64,000 nt of DNA from Actinosynnema pretiosum (lineage in GTDB: Bacteria; Actinomycetota; Actinomycetes; Mycobacteriales; Pseudonocardiaceae): assembly GCF_024171695.1 (NCBI RefSeq), contig NZ_JAMTCF010000015.1:124001-188000 (forward strand), written 5' to 3'. Under the pieces are notes generated by a model. That model searched no databases and had not been told where the DNA came from. It worked only from the letters and a program-made list of their open reading frames with translations. Positions 20,268 through 29,963 of this stretch are shown here, piece after piece (the first letter of the stretch is position 1; each line of letters starts with the position of its first letter). The position numbers and the translations under genes were made by a program.

Positions 20268-21536
20268 TCACCACGTGACCGGCAGCGAGCGCAGGCCGAG
20301 GTTCATGGACTCCAGGGCGAAGTCCAGGTCCTCGAACGGCGTGGCCAGCGCCAGGCCGGGCAGGCCGCGCAGCAGGGTCTCCAGCGCGATCTGCAGCTCG
20401 ACGCGCGCCAGCGTCATGCCGACGCACTGGTGGACGCCGTAGCCGAACGCGAAGTGCCGCCGGGCGCCCCGCCTGGTCACGTCGAGGCGGTCGGGGTCGG
20501 GGAAGACCTCGGGGTCGCGGTTGGCGGCGGGCAGGTTGACGATCACGCCTGAGCCCGCGGGCACGAGCACGCCGTCCAGCTCGACGTCCTCCAGGGCCAC
20601 CCGGCCGGTGCCGTCCTGGACGATGGTGTGCCAGCGCAGCAGCTCCTCGACCGCGTTGGCGAAACCGGAGGGTTCGGCGCGCAGGAACGCCAGCTGCTCG
20701 GGGGCGCGCAGGAGCGCGGTCGCGCCCAGCGCGATCATGTTCGCGGTGGTCTCGTAGCCCGCGAGCAGCACGACCATCACGGTGGCCACGAGCTGCTGCG
20801 AGGTCAGCTCGCCGGTGCGCTCGAAGTCCACCACCAGGCGGCTGATCAGGTCGTCGCCGGGGTCGGCGCGCTTGGCCGCGCACAGGCCGTCCACGAACTC
20901 CACCATCGAGCCGATGGCGGCGCCCATCTCCTCCGCAGACAGCGACGGGTCCAGGGCGCGGGTCGAGTCGCGGGCGAACTCGTCCAGGCCTGGACCGGCC
21001 ACGCCGAGCATCCCGCCGATCACCAGCGACGGGATCGGGAACGCGTAGTGGGCCACCAGGTCGGCGGGGGAACCGGCCTGCACGAGCTGCCGGAGCTGGG
21101 CGTGGCAGATCGTGGTGATCGCGGGGCGCATCGCGTCCACGGGGCGGCTCGCGAAGTGCCCGGCGACCATGCGCCGCAGCCGCGCGTGCTCCGGGTCGTC
21201 CATCTTGCCGAAGTTGAACACGTCGTCCGGGATGTCGAACTTCACGAAGCGCGGCTGGGCCCGGTTCGTGCCGTCCGAGCTGAAGCGCGGGTCGGTCAGC
21301 GCGGTGCGGCACACCTCGTGGCCGGTGAGCAGGAACGGCGTGCTGCCGTCCCACAGGCGGACCCTGGTGACGGGCCGGGTCTCCCGCAGCCTGCCGTAGC
21401 GCGGGGGTGGTGCGAACGGGCAGTCCCCCCGGTCCCGCTGGAACGGGTAGGCGGGCAGGTCGGTGGCCACGTCCTCGGTGAACACTGCGGCGGCCTTTCT
21501 CTCCGGGGGAATTCGGTGCGATTCCGGTGCGGTCAC
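20268..21536 (-). CDS. Cytochrome P450 (ansamycin tailoring)
   Basis: 422 aa from a GTG at 21536 that overlaps the O-methyltransferase stop by 4 bases. I-helix [12 protein letters not shown]-helix EELLR and heme loop [13 protein letters not shown] (ligand Cys 371). The usual acid before the I-helix threonines is present (YETT), as expected for an oxygen-activating enzyme. Both P450s of this operon end in LPVTW and share the internal RLWDGSTP segment, so they are related paralogues. It is a candidate for the C4-C5 desaturase, a P450 role known in geldanamycin (GdmP) and proposed for macbecin, but the assignment between the two genes is not settled by sequence. Confidence 0.88.
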   Translation of the reverse strand: MTAPESHRIPPERKAAAVFTEDVATDLPAYPFQRDRGDCPFAPPPRYGRLRETRPVTRVRLWDGSTPFLLTGHEVCRTALTDPRFSSDGTNRAQPRFVKFDIPDDVFNFGKMDDPEHARLRRMVAGHFASRPVDAMRPAITTICHAQLRQLVQAGSPADLVAHYAFPIPSLVIGGMLGVAGPGLDEFARDSTRALDPSLSAEEMGAAIGSMVEFVDGLCAAKRADPGDDLISRLVVDFERTGELTSQQLVATVMVVLLAGYETTANMIALGATALLRAPEQLAFLRAEPSGFANAVEELLRWHTIVQDGTGRVALEDVELDGVLVPAGSGVIVNLPAANRDPEVFPDPDRLDVTRRGARRHFAFGYGVHQCVGMTLARVELQIALETLLRGLPGLALATPFEDLDFALESMNLGLRSLPVTW

Positions 21537-22189
21537 CGCTTCACGGCGAGCGTGATTCCGTCCGCGATCGGCAGCAGGCACATGTCGACCCGCTCGTCGG
21601 CGTGCAGCAGCGCGTTCAGCTCGCGCACGGCGGTGGTGTCCGGATCGGTCGCGGACGGATCGGCGACCCGCCCGAAAAAGAGCGTGTTGTCCACGACCAC
21701 CAGACCGCCGGGGCGCAGCAGCGCGAGCGCCTGCTCGTAGTAGTGCGGGTAATCCGACTTGTTCGCGTCGATGAACACCAGGTCGAACACGGCGTTCCCG
21801 GCGCGCAGCCCGGCGAGCGTGGCGCGCGCGTCGCCGACCCGCACGTCGATCCGGTCCGCCACGCCCGCGCGCTCCCAGAACGGCCTGCCCATCTCCGGCC
21901 ACTTCGCCACGACGTCGCAGGTCACGACCTTGCCGTCGGCCGGGAGGGCGCGAGCCAGGCACAGCGTGCTGTACCCGGTGTAGGTGCCGACCTCCAGCAC
22001 CGAGCGCGCGCCGACCAGCCGCACGAGCAGGCCGAGCAACTGCCCCTCCTCCGGCGCCACCTGCAACGCGGAGGCAGCCGGGAGAATCGCGGTCCGCTCC
22101 CGCAGGCCGGACAGCACGTCGTCGTCGCGCAACGAGGTCGCGCGGACGTAGTCGAGGATTTCCGAGGTCGCGCTGATCTGCTGAGCCAT
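21533..22189 (-). CDS. O-methyltransferase for methoxymalonyl-ACP (FkbG/Asm17 type)
   Basis: 218 aa from the ATG at 22189. It is a class I catechol-O-methyltransferase-like enzyme with SAM motif [16 protein letters not shown], the metal-site segment [14 protein letters not shown] and the later DNTLFFG. In FK506 and ansamitocin clusters such a gene methylates the hydroxymalonyl-ACP extender. The other four methoxymalonyl genes start divergently 252 bp away, which supports this role. It heads the minus-strand tailoring operon, so extender supply and late tailoring are likely co-regulated. Confidence 0.88.
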   Translation of the reverse strand: MAQQISATSEILDYVRATSLRDDDVLSGLRERTAILPAASALQVAPEEGQLLGLLVRLVGARSVLEVGTYTGYSTLCLARALPADGKVVTCDVVAKWPEMGRPFWERAGVADRIDVRVGDARATLAGLRAGNAVFDLVFIDANKSDYPHYYEQALALLRPGGLVVVDNTLFFGRVADPSATDPDTTAVRELNALLHADERVDMCLLPIADGITLAVKR

Positions 22190-22441
22190 AGGCGAGGACT
22201 CTTCCGTGGAATTCGGAGATCGGTACTGCCGCCACAGTCTATGAACAATTCTGCGGCTGTCAATCGACGATTCGAGACCGCGCCGAGAACATTCGTTTTC
22301 CCGTTCCGTTGAGGGGGGTCCAGGGGGGCAGTTCAGGGGGGCGGGAACCCATTTCCTGGCACACGATCGAGGGTGGAATGCGCGTGCCGGGACGGCGCGC
22401 GGACCGGACGGCGGCCGCGGTGGCGGCGGCGGGGGAGCGCG
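22190..22441. promoter_or_regulatory. Divergent promoter between tailoring and methoxymalonyl operons
   Basis: Two outward-facing promoters are expected in this 252-bp gap. The left half is unusually AT-rich for this DNA (22195-22300). On the plus strand three AGGGGGG repeats begin at 22312, 22322 and 22335. Similar G-tracts precede the AHBA synthase gene, so they may be activator sites; this is inference. GGGGGAG forms the ribosome site for the gene at 22442. Confidence 0.45.
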
Positions 22442-23308
22442 ATGGGAGAGCAGGGCGGCAGGACGGTGCTCGCCGTTCTCGGCGCGGGCACGATGGGCCT
22501 GGGGATCACCTCCCTGGCCGTCGGGCACGGCGTGCCGGTGGTGCTGGTCGAGACCGACCGGGCCAAGGTCGGGCGGGCGCGCGAGGCGGTGGCCGCCCAG
22601 CTGCGCATGGCCAGGCTGATGCGGGCGCTGCCCGACGGCCGTGAGCGGGGCGAGCTGCTCACCACCACCGCGCTCGCCGACGTCGCGGGCGCCACGCTGG
22701 TGGTGGAGGCGGTCACCGAGGAGCTGCCGCTCAAGGCCCAGGTCCTCGCCGGGGCCGCCGCGCTCACCGGCGCGCGCGTGCCGCTGGTGTCCAACACCTC
22801 GTCCATCCCGATCGACGAGCTGGCCGGGCACGTCCCCGACCCGGCGCGGCTGATCGGCACGCACTTCATGAACCCGCCCTACCTGATCCCCACGGTCGAG
22901 GTGGTCCGGGGCGCGCGCACCGGTCCCGACGCGCTGGAGACCCTGGTGGGCGTGCTGGGCGAGCTGGCCCGCACGCCGGTCGTCGTCGGCGACGGGCCGG
23001 GCTTCGTGACCAGCCGGATCGTCCACCCGATGATCAACGACGCGATCCGCGTCGTCCAGGAGGGCACGGCCTCCGTCGAGGCCGTGGACGCCCTCATGCA
23101 GGACTGCCTCGGCCACCGCACCGGACCGCTGCGCACGGCCGACCTGATCGGCCTGGACAACCTGGCCGACTCGCTGCGCGTGCTGGCCGAGCGCACCGGC
23201 GATCCCCGGTCCGCGCCCTGCGAGCTGCTGCTGCGCAAGGTCAGGGACGGGCACCTCGGGCGCAAGTCCGGCCGGGGCTTCTACGACTACGGGAAGGCAC
23301 AGCCGTGA
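22442..23308 (+). CDS. 3-hydroxyacyl-CoA dehydrogenase-like enzyme of methoxymalonyl-ACP synthesis (FkbK/Asm13 type)
   Basis: 288 aa from the ATG at 22442. The N-terminal NAD-binding loop is [14 protein letters not shown]. The conserved [27 protein letters not shown] and [11 protein letters not shown] follow, as in 3-hydroxybutyryl-CoA dehydrogenases. In methoxymalonyl pathways it oxidises the glyceryl-ACP hydroxyl. It is the first gene of a plus-strand operon with ACP, acyl-CoA dehydrogenase and FkbH genes, all joined by GTGA overlaps. The pathway order and partners are the same as in FK506, geldanamycin and ansamitocin. Confidence 0.92.
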   Translation: MGEQGGRTVLAVLGAGTMGLGITSLAVGHGVPVVLVETDRAKVGRAREAVAAQLRMARLMRALPDGRERGELLTTTALADVAGATLVVEAVTEELPLKAQVLAGAAALTGARVPLVSNTSSIPIDELAGHVPDPARLIGTHFMNPPYLIPTVEVVRGARTGPDALETLVGVLGELARTPVVVGDGPGFVTSRIVHPMINDAIRVVQEGTASVEAVDALMQDCLGHRTGPLRTADLIGLDNLADSLRVLAERTGDPRSAPCELLLRKVRDGHLGRKSGRGFYDYGKAQP

Positions 23309-23580
23309 CGACCTCCTCCCAGCCCGGCGCGCTCACCGCCGAATCGGTGGCCGAGCGGGTGCAGGCGTTCCTCGCCGAGCGCACCAGGCAGACCTGGGAC
23401 CCGGACACCGACCTGTTCGCGTCCGGCACCGTGACGTCGATGTTCGCGATGGAGCTGGTGGTGCACCTGGAGTCCACCTTCGACGTCGTGATCGACGGGC
23501 CGGACCTCGGCCTGGACAGCTTCCGCACCGTCAACACCATGACCGCGCTGGTGCTGCGACTGCGGGAGGACCAGCGGTGA
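23305..23580 (+). CDS. Discrete acyl carrier protein for methoxymalonyl (FkbJ/Asm14 type)
   Basis: 91 aa. The phosphopantetheine Ser is residue 45 in [15 protein letters not shown], where the usual DSL becomes TSM, as is typical of glyceryl/methoxymalonyl carrier proteins. It carries the C3 unit from 1,3-bisphosphoglycerate through dehydrogenation, oxidation and O-methylation, and presents it to one AT domain of the PKS. GTG start and stop each overlap the neighbouring genes by 4 bases, so carrier and enzymes are made together. Confidence 0.92.
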   Translation: MTTSSQPGALTAESVAERVQAFLAERTRQTWDPDTDLFASGTVTSMFAMELVVHLESTFDVVIDGPDLGLDSFRTVNTMTALVLRLREDQR

Positions 23581-24734
23581 GCGACGCGGCGGGACTGGCC
23601 GGGCTGGTCGCCGAGCGGGTCGGCGACCGCGCCGCCGGGTGGGACCTGGCGGGCGAGCTGCCCCGCGAGCTGCTGGTCGAGCTCGGAGGGCTCGGGGTGC
23701 TGTGCGCCCAGGTCGCCCCCGAGCACGGCGGCCTCGGGCTGGACAGCCGGGCCAACGGCGAGCTGACCGCGTCGGTGGGGGAGTTGTGCGGCTCGCTGCG
23801 CAGCGTCATGACCTCCCAGGGCATGGCCGCCTGGACCGTGCGCAGGCTCGGCGGCGCCGGGCAGCGCGAGCGGTTCCTGCGCAGGCTCACCTCGGGCGAG
23901 CTGGCCGCCGCCGGGTTCAGCGAGCCGGGCGCGGGCAGCGACCTGGCCGCGATGACCACCACCATCACCGACACCGGTGACGGCGAGGTCGTGGTGACCG
24001 GCCGCAAGTCGTGGATCACCGCCGCGCGCTACGCCGACCTGCTCGTCGTCTTCGGCCACTACCGGGGTGGCGCGAGCGCCGTCGTGGTGCCCGCCGACGC
24101 GCCCGGCGTGCGCGTGGAGCGGGTGCCCGACCCCAGCGGGTGCCGGGCCGCCGGGCACTCCGGGATCACCCTGGACGGGGCGCGCGTGCCCGCCGACCAC
24201 GTGCTCGGCGGCACCGGCCTGCCGCTGCCGCTGGTGGTGACCGCCGCCCTGACCTACGGGCGGGTGTCGGTGGCCTGGGGCTGCGTCGGCATCCTGCGCG
24301 CCTGCCTGGCCGCCGCCGTCGAGCACACCACCACCCGCGAGCAGGGCGGAGGCGTCCTGGCCGACCACCAGCTCGTCGCCAGGCACCTCGCGGAGCTGCA
24401 CGTCGGCGAGCAGATCGCCGCCCGCGCCAGCGAGCACGCCAGCGCGCTGTGGGACGCGGGCTCGCCGGACGGGGCCGTGGCGGCCGTGCAGGCCAAGTAC
24501 CTGGCCTCGCGCGAGGCCGCCGCCGGGGCCGCGCGCGCGGTGCAGCTCCTGGGGTCCGCAGGCGCCTCGGACGGGCACGTCGTGGCGCGGGCGCACCGGG
24601 ACGCGAAGCTCATGGAGATCATCGAGGGCACCTCCGAGATCTGCCAGCTCGTCCTCGCCCAGCACGTCCGCAGCCGGGCGCCGCGGGCCGGGGCCCGGCG
24701 CAGCCGAGTCCCAGGCAGGGAGCCGCAGCCGTGA
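23577..24734 (+). CDS. Acyl-CoA dehydrogenase-like enzyme of methoxymalonyl-ACP synthesis (FkbI/Asm15 type)
   Basis: 385 aa from a GTG overlapping the ACP stop. The flavin-fold signature FSEPGAGSDLAAMTTT and the C-terminal IMEIIEGTSEICQLVLAQH identify the acyl-CoA dehydrogenase family; the Glu of the EGTSEI segment is in the usual catalytic region. In this pathway the enzyme works on ACP-bound substrate to give the hydroxymalonyl unit. The last 20 residues (arginine-rich) extend beyond the family end, just before the overlap with the FkbH gene. Confidence 0.92.
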   Translation: MSDAAGLAGLVAERVGDRAAGWDLAGELPRELLVELGGLGVLCAQVAPEHGGLGLDSRANGELTASVGELCGSLRSVMTSQGMAAWTVRRLGGAGQRERFLRRLTSGELAAAGFSEPGAGSDLAAMTTTITDTGDGEVVVTGRKSWITAARYADLLVVFGHYRGGASAVVVPADAPGVRVERVPDPSGCRAAGHSGITLDGARVPADHVLGGTGLPLPLVVTAALTYGRVSVAWGCVGILRACLAAAVEHTTTREQGGGVLADHQLVARHLAELHVGEQIAARASEHASALWDAGSPDGAVAAVQAKYLASREAAAGAARAVQLLGSAGASDGHVVARAHRDAKLMEIIEGTSEICQLVLAQHVRSRAPRAGARRSRVPGREPQP

Positions 24735-25822
24735 CCGAGACCCCGATGCCCACGGTCAAGTGCCTGGTCTGGGACCTGGACAACACGCTGTGGCGCGGCA
24801 CCCTGCTGGAGGGCGAGCACGTCGTGCCGTTCGAGCGGGTCCGCGAGGTGATCACCGCGCTTGACGGGCGCGGCGTACTGCAGTCCGTGGCCAGCCGCAA
24901 CGACCACGACCACGCCTGGCCCGTGCTCGAACGCCTCGGCCTCGCCGACTACTTCGTGCTGCCGAGGATCGGCTGGGGCCCGAAGTCGGAGTCGGTGCGC
25001 GCCATCGCCGACCGGCTGGGCTTCGCCCACCGCACGATCGCGTTCGTCGACGACAGCCCGGTCGAGCGCGCCGAGGTGGCCCGCCACCTGCCCGAGGTGC
25101 GCCTGTACACCGAGGCCGACGTCGCCTCCCTGCCGGAGCGCCCCGAGTTCACCCCCGCCACGATCACCGCCGACTCGCGGCAGCGGCGGCTGATGTACCG
25201 CGCCGGCTTCGAGCGCGACGCCAGCCGCGAGGGCTTCACCGGCCCCGACGAGGAGTTCCTGCGCACCCTGGACCTGGAGGTGGTCGTCGGCCGGGCGGGT
25301 GAGGCCGACCTGGCCCGCGTCGAGGAGCTGACCCTGCGCACCAGCCAGATGAACGCCACCGGCGTGCACTACGACGACCGGGCGCTGCGCGGTCTGCTCG
25401 CCGACCCCGCGCACGAGGTGCTGGTGGTGGCCATGTCCGACCGGTTCGGGCCGCACGGCGCGGTCGGCATCGTGCTGCTGGAGCGGCACGGCGCGGTGTG
25501 GCACCTGAAGCTGCTGGCCACCTCGTGCCGCGTCGTCTCGCTCGGCGCCGGGTCGACGCTGCTGAACTGGCTCACCGACCAGGCGGCGCGCGCGGGCGTG
25601 CACCTGGTGGCCGACTTCCGGCGCACCGACCGCAACCGGATGATGGAGATCGCCTACCGGTTCGCCGGGTTCGCGCCCGACGACTGCGCCTGCCTCGCCG
25701 GGCTGCCCGCGCCGACCGCCGAGGGCGTCGAGCGCTTCCACCTCGTGCCGACCGCGAGGCCCGCGCCCACCGCGCTGCGGCTGACCTCGCCCGACCTCGC
25801 CGCCGATTCGCCGCGCGCCTGA
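24731..25822 (+). CDS. FkbH-like glyceryltransferase/phosphatase (Asm16 type)
   Basis: 363 aa from the GTG at 24731, overlapping the previous stop. It has an N-terminal HAD-type domain (CLVWDLDNTLWRGTL, Asp15 and Asp17), then AFVDDSPVERAEV, and a GNAT-like C-terminal half (ELTLRTSQMNATGVHY, LSLGAGSTLLN-like segment). FkbH proteins take 1,3-bisphosphoglycerate, remove a phosphate and load the glyceryl unit on the ACP. This is the entry step of methoxymalonyl-ACP synthesis. The gene ends the four-gene coupled block; the carbamoyltransferase follows after 57 bp. Confidence 0.93.
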   Translation: MTETPMPTVKCLVWDLDNTLWRGTLLEGEHVVPFERVREVITALDGRGVLQSVASRNDHDHAWPVLERLGLADYFVLPRIGWGPKSESVRAIADRLGFAHRTIAFVDDSPVERAEVARHLPEVRLYTEADVASLPERPEFTPATITADSRQRRLMYRAGFERDASREGFTGPDEEFLRTLDLEVVVGRAGEADLARVEELTLRTSQMNATGVHYDDRALRGLLADPAHEVLVVAMSDRFGPHGAVGIVLLERHGAVWHLKLLATSCRVVSLGAGSTLLNWLTDQAARAGVHLVADFRRTDRNRMMEIAYRFAGFAPDDCACLAGLPAPTAEGVERFHLVPTARPAPTALRLTSPDLAADSPRA

Positions 25823-25879
25823 CCTCGCCCGCTCGACCGCGCCCGCCAGCCCTCTCCTCCCGGATCAAGGTGGTGCCCC

Positions 25880-27889
25880 ATGCTCGTGCTCGGGATCAAC
25901 GGGAACTTCTCGCCCGCCGAGACCGACCTCGTCCCGTCGATGTCGGAGCTGTTCTTCCACGACGCGGCCGCGTCCCTGGTGCGCGACGGCGAGCTCGTGG
26001 CCGCCGTGGAGGAGGAGCGGCTCAACCGGATCAAGAAGACGACCAAGTTCCCGTCGACCGCGATCCGCGAGTGCCTCGCCCTGGCGGGCGCGAGCACCGA
26101 CGACGTCGACGCGGTCGGGTTCTACTTCCCCGAGGACCACCTGGACCTGGTGCTCGACCACGTCTACACCGAGCACCCGAGGGTGCCGCTGCGCCGGTCC
26201 CGCGAGCTGATCAAGCAGCGGCTGCGCGAGGACCTCGGCTGGGAGCTGCCCGACGACAAGCTCGTCTACGTGCCGCACCACGAGGCGCACGCGTACTCGT
26301 CGTACCTGCACTCGGGTCTGGACGAGGCGCTGGTGGTGATCTTCGACGGTCGGGGCGAGGACAACTCCGGCACGGTCTACCACGCCCGCGGCGCCCACTT
26401 GGAGAAGCTGCACGACTACCCGGTCGAGAAGTCGCTCGGCGGGTTGTACCTGAACGCCACGTTCCTGCTCGGCTACGGCTTCGGCGACGAGTACAAGGTC
26501 ATGGGGCTCGCGCCGTCCGGCGACCCGTCGACCTACCGGGACGTCTTCTCCGGGCTGTACGCGCTGCGCGACAAGGGCGAGTACGACCTGATCGGCAACA
26601 CCAAGGTGCCGAACCTGGTCACGCCCGCGCTGGTCGCCGCCGGGTTCCGGCCGCGCCGCAAGGACGAGCCGTTCAGCCGGGCGCACCGGGACTTCGCCGC
26701 CGCCCTGCAGGAGGCGACCGAGAGGATCGCGCTGCACGTGCTCGGGCACTGGGCCGAGGTCACCGGGTTGCGCGCGCTCGCGTTCGGCGGCGGCGTCGCC
26801 CACAACTCCACGCTCAACGGCCGCATCCTCAAGGCCGGGCTGTTCGACGAGGTGTTCATCCACCCCGCCTCGCACGACGCGGGCGCCGGTGAGGGCGCCG
26901 CGTACGCCGCAGCCGCCGCGCTGGGGTCGCTGGAGCGGCCGTCGGCGCGGCTGGTGTCGGCCGCGCTCGGGCCGGACCTCGGCACGGACGAGCAGGTCGC
27001 CGCGCGGCTCGCGGACTGGTCGCCGGTGGTGGAGGTGACGCCGCTGGTGGACCCGGTGGAGACCGCCGCGAAGCTGCTCGCGGACGGCGAGGTGCTGGGC
27101 TGGGCGCACGGCCGCTCCGAGTTCGGGCCGCGCGCGCTCGGGCACCGCAGCATCATCGCCGACGCCCGGCCCGCCGGGAACCAGACGCGGATCAACGCGA
27201 TGGTGAAGAAGCGGGAGAGCTTCCGGCCGTTCGCGCCGGTGGTCACCGCCGAGGCCGCCGAGGACTGGTTCGACCTGTCGGGGGCGGTGGGGCACCACGA
27301 GTTCATGTCGTTCGTGGTGCCGGTGCTGCCGGGGAAGCGGGCGGAGCTGGGCGCGGTGACGCACGTGGACGGCAGCGCGCGCGTGCAGGTCGTCACGCCA
27401 GGGTCGGGGGAGCGCTTCCACCGGCTGGTGGCGCGGTTCGGCGAGCTGACCGGGACGCCGGTGCTGCTCAACACCTCGTTCAACAACAACGCCGAGCCGA
27501 TCGCGCAGAGCCTGGACGACGTGCTGACGAGTTTCCTGACCACCGACCTGGACGGGCTGGTGGTGGAGGGCTTCCTGGTGCGGGCGCGTCCCGAGCCGGA
27601 CCTGGGCGCGCTGGTGCCGAGGCTGCGCCCGGTGACCCGGCTGGCCACCCGCACGACGCCCGTGCCCGGTGGCGCGGGGGCCGGGGAGCCGGTGCACGAG
27701 GTGTCGCTGGACTACGACCACGGGCCGGTCACGGCGACCACGGCCGAGGCGCACGGGCTGCTCGGCCGGGTGGACGGGGTGGCGACGCTGGCCGAGCTGG
27801 CGGGCGGCGCGCTGTCGGAGGGGCTGGCGCGCGAGCTGCGGCGGTTGTGGGAGGGGCGGTTCGTGGAACTGACCCCGGCCGTCGGCTGA
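25880..27889 (+). CDS. mbcN: O-carbamoyltransferase (ansamycin C7 carbamoylation)
   Basis: 669 aa from the ATG at 25880 (AAGGTGG upstream). It belongs to the NodU/CmcH/TobZ family. The N-terminal Kae1-like domain has the metal-binding [11 protein letters not shown] (residues 133-143), [10 protein letters not shown] and [28 protein letters not shown] and the YrdC-like C-terminal part follow. The enzyme makes carbamoyl-AMP from carbamoyl phosphate and ATP and transfers the carbamoyl group to a hydroxyl. Homologues GdmN and Asm21 act on the ansamycin C7-OH, which module 5 of this PKS is predicted to create. The symbol follows the macbecin cluster by inference. Confidence 0.93.
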   Translation: MLVLGINGNFSPAETDLVPSMSELFFHDAAASLVRDGELVAAVEEERLNRIKKTTKFPSTAIRECLALAGASTDDVDAVGFYFPEDHLDLVLDHVYTEHPRVPLRRSRELIKQRLREDLGWELPDDKLVYVPHHEAHAYSSYLHSGLDEALVVIFDGRGEDNSGTVYHARGAHLEKLHDYPVEKSLGGLYLNATFLLGYGFGDEYKVMGLAPSGDPSTYRDVFSGLYALRDKGEYDLIGNTKVPNLVTPALVAAGFRPRRKDEPFSRAHRDFAAALQEATERIALHVLGHWAEVTGLRALAFGGGVAHNSTLNGRILKAGLFDEVFIHPASHDAGAGEGAAYAAAAALGSLERPSARLVSAALGPDLGTDEQVAARLADWSPVVEVTPLVDPVETAAKLLADGEVLGWAHGRSEFGPRALGHRSIIADARPAGNQTRINAMVKKRESFRPFAPVVTAEAAEDWFDLSGAVGHHEFMSFVVPVLPGKRAELGAVTHVDGSARVQVVTPGSGERFHRLVARFGELTGTPVLLNTSFNNNAEPIAQSLDDVLTSFLTTDLDGLVVEGFLVRARPEPDLGALVPRLRPVTRLATRTTPVPGGAGAGEPVHEVSLDYDHGPVTATTAEAHGLLGRVDGVATLAELAGGALSEGLARELRRLWEGRFVELTPAVG

Positions 27890-27942
27890 CCGCCGCACCC
27901 GAGCCCGGACCTGAGCCCTGATCGACGCACCGGGAGGCAGCG

Positions 27943-28269
27943 GTGACCCCGATCCCCGGCACACCACCCGCCCCGGACCGGGTGGAGGACGCCGTGCGCG
28001 AGGTCCACTCCGACGTCACCCGGCTGCTGGAGAAGCTCGGTGGCGCGGGAGGCGGGGCGGACGCGTACGTCGCGGCCTGCCTGGCCTGCCTGGAGGCGGC
28101 GCGCAGCATCACCGAGGTGGCGACCGGGCGGTGCGACCCGGAACCGGGCGTGCACGAGGCCCTGCAGGCGGCGAACGCGGCGACGCGGGCGATCCGGTTC
28201 GCGCTGGTGGAGAACGGCGACGCCCGCCGGGCGGCGGCGGTGGAGGCCTGGCGGGAGGCCGCTTCGTGA
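27943..28269 (+). CDS. Small helical protein of unknown function in the cluster
   Basis: 108 aa from a GTG at 27943 with a strong GGGAGG site. The sequence looks all-helical (RVEDAVREVHSDVTRLLEKL, AYVAACLACLEAARSITEVA, HEALQAANAATRAIRFALVE), with three Cys (two in ACLACLE, one in GRCDPE) and no signal or membrane segment. It is the last gene after the carbamoyltransferase and is followed by 770 bp without genes. I do not recognise its family. Codon use matches the neighbours, so it is likely a real cluster member, perhaps an accessory or binding protein. Confidence 0.65.
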   Translation: MTPIPGTPPAPDRVEDAVREVHSDVTRLLEKLGGAGGGADAYVAACLACLEAARSITEVATGRCDPEPGVHEALQAANAATRAIRFALVENGDARRAAAVEAWREAAS

Positions 28270-29039
28270 CGGGCGTCGGTGTTGTGACGGGCGTCGGCGT
28301 TGTGCTGGGAGGGGGCGCCGTGACGGGGGGAGCGGGGGCGGTCTCCGGTGGAAGCGGGGCGGCCGGTCCCGGTGGTGGCGCCGGGTCGGCCGCTCCCGGC
28401 ATGGGGACGGGGCGGCAGGTCCCGGTGGGGAGCGATCCGCGCCGCGCAGGCGTCGGCGCGTGGGGCGGGGCGGGCAGGTATCGGCCCCGCCCGACACCTG
28501 TGGCCGGGCGGGTGATCGCCACGGACACCGGCGTGGTCCGCGCGGCGCGGCGCGCTGTGGTCGCGAGCGCCGGGCCGCTGACCGCCGGGCTCGTCGTACC
28601 GCGCCGGGCTGCCACGGGATCGGTACCGGGCCGCAGGCTGTCGGACCTGCCACGCCGCGAAGGAATTTGTGCCTGGCCGCGCCGGGCCCGACGTCGAGTC
28701 GGAGGCCGCTGGGTTCGCTGTTCCGCCTGGCCGCGTCGGGCCGCAGGCTGCCGGGCTCCCCATGCCGCGAAGGGGGCCGCGTCGGGCTGCGATGGGATCG
28801 GCGTCGAGTCGGAGGGCGCTGGGTTCGCCGTTCCGCCGGGCCGCGCCGAGCCGCAGACCGCCGGGACCGCCGGGCCGACGTCGTGGTGTCGTGGGTGGTC
28901 GGCGCGCCCCCCCCGGTGGTTCGCGCGCTGTGGTCGTTCGCCTGCGGTGGTGGTGCTGCGGGACGTGGAGCGGTGCGGAAGGTGTGGGTGGTGCGGGGTG
29001 CGGTGCTCGGGTGAGCGGGGTTCGGAAGGGTGGGGCGGG
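28270..29039. repeat. 770-bp non-coding region with degenerate direct repeats
   Basis: No gene is supported; open frames run through on both strands but show no family features. About 68 bases from 28693 recur at 28803 (offset 110 bp) with few changes, and part of the pattern (CCGCAGGCTG...GCCGCGAAGG) appears a third time near 28630. The 5' part is made of GGCGTCGGTGTTGTG-like short repeats (28273-28305). The block splits the methoxymalonyl/carbamoyl operon from the AHBA kinase gene and may carry a promoter for the latter. Confidence 0.6.
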
Positions 29040-29963
29040 GTGAGCGGGGCGCTGCTCGGGGTGGACGTCGGCGGGACCAAGGTCGCGCTGCTGCTGGAGT
29101 GCGGGGCGCTGGTGCTGCGGGAGAGCTTCCGGTGGCCCGTCGACGGTGATCCGCTCGGTGATCTCGGGCTGCTCGCCCGCGCCGTGGCCGACCTCGTCCG
29201 GCGTGCGGGGGCGCCGCTCGCCGGGGTGGGGATCGCGTTGCCCGCCACCGTCCACGACGGCGTCGTCACCGCGTGGCCGAGTCGTCCCGGTTGGGTCGGC
29301 CTCGACCTCGGGGACTTCCTCGACCGGGTGGGCGCCCCGGTGCTCGTCGCCGACGACGGCGACCTCGCCGCGCTCGCCGAAGCGCGCGCCCACGGGTGCG
29401 CCGATCTCGTCTACGCGGGGGTCGGGACCGGGATCGGCGGTGGTGTCGTCTCCGGCGGCACGCCGTTCCCCGGTCCGGCGCGCGGGTCCTGCGAGCTCGG
29501 GCACGTCGTGGTCGCGCTCGACGGGCCCGCCTGCCCGTGCGGGCGGAACGGGTGCGTGCAGGCGTTCGCGTCCGGCGCCGCCGTCCTCGCCGAGGCCGGT
29601 CGGCTCGCGGGCGCGCCCGTCACCGGGCCGGAGCTCGTGCGGGCGCTCGGGGACGGCCGTCGGTGGGCGCGGTCGGCGGTCGAGCGGGGGGTGAAAGCGC
29701 TTTCCGCCGCGCTCGTCGGGGTCGGCGAGCTGGTCCGGCCCTCGCTGCACGTCGTCGGGGGCGGGTTCGCGGTCGCCGTGCCCGGCTTCGTGGACGCCGT
29801 CGCCGAGCGCTGCGCCGCGCTCGCCCGGCCCGGTCACGCGACCGCCCCCGTGCTGCCCGCGCTGCTCGGCGGACTGTCCTCGCTGCGCGGGGCCGTGCAC
29901 GCGGCCGAGCTGGCCCGCGCTCAGGGCGCCAGGTCCAGCAGCGCCCGCGCCGCCAAGCGGTAG
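29040..29963 (+). CDS. ROK-family sugar kinase, probable kanosamine kinase (RifN type)
   Basis: 307 aa from the GTG at 29040. N-terminal ATP loop GVDVGGTKVALLL, IALPATVHDGV, GVGTGIGGGVVSGG, and the ROK zinc motif CPCGRNGC are all present. In rifamycin and ansamitocin pathways a ROK kinase phosphorylates kanosamine to kanosamine 6-phosphate, an early step to AHBA, the PKS starter. Location among AHBA genes supports the same role. Its 3' end overlaps the opposite-strand dehydratase gene by 43 bp. Confidence 0.88.
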   Translation: MSGALLGVDVGGTKVALLLECGALVLRESFRWPVDGDPLGDLGLLARAVADLVRRAGAPLAGVGIALPATVHDGVVTAWPSRPGWVGLDLGDFLDRVGAPVLVADDGDLAALAEARAHGCADLVYAGVGTGIGGGVVSGGTPFPGPARGSCELGHVVVALDGPACPCGRNGCVQAFASGAAVLAEAGRLAGAPVTGPELVRALGDGRRWARSAVERGVKALSAALVGVGELVRPSLHVVGGGFAVAVPGFVDAVAERCAALARPGHATAPVLPALLGGLSSLRGAVHAAELARAQGARSSSARAAKR

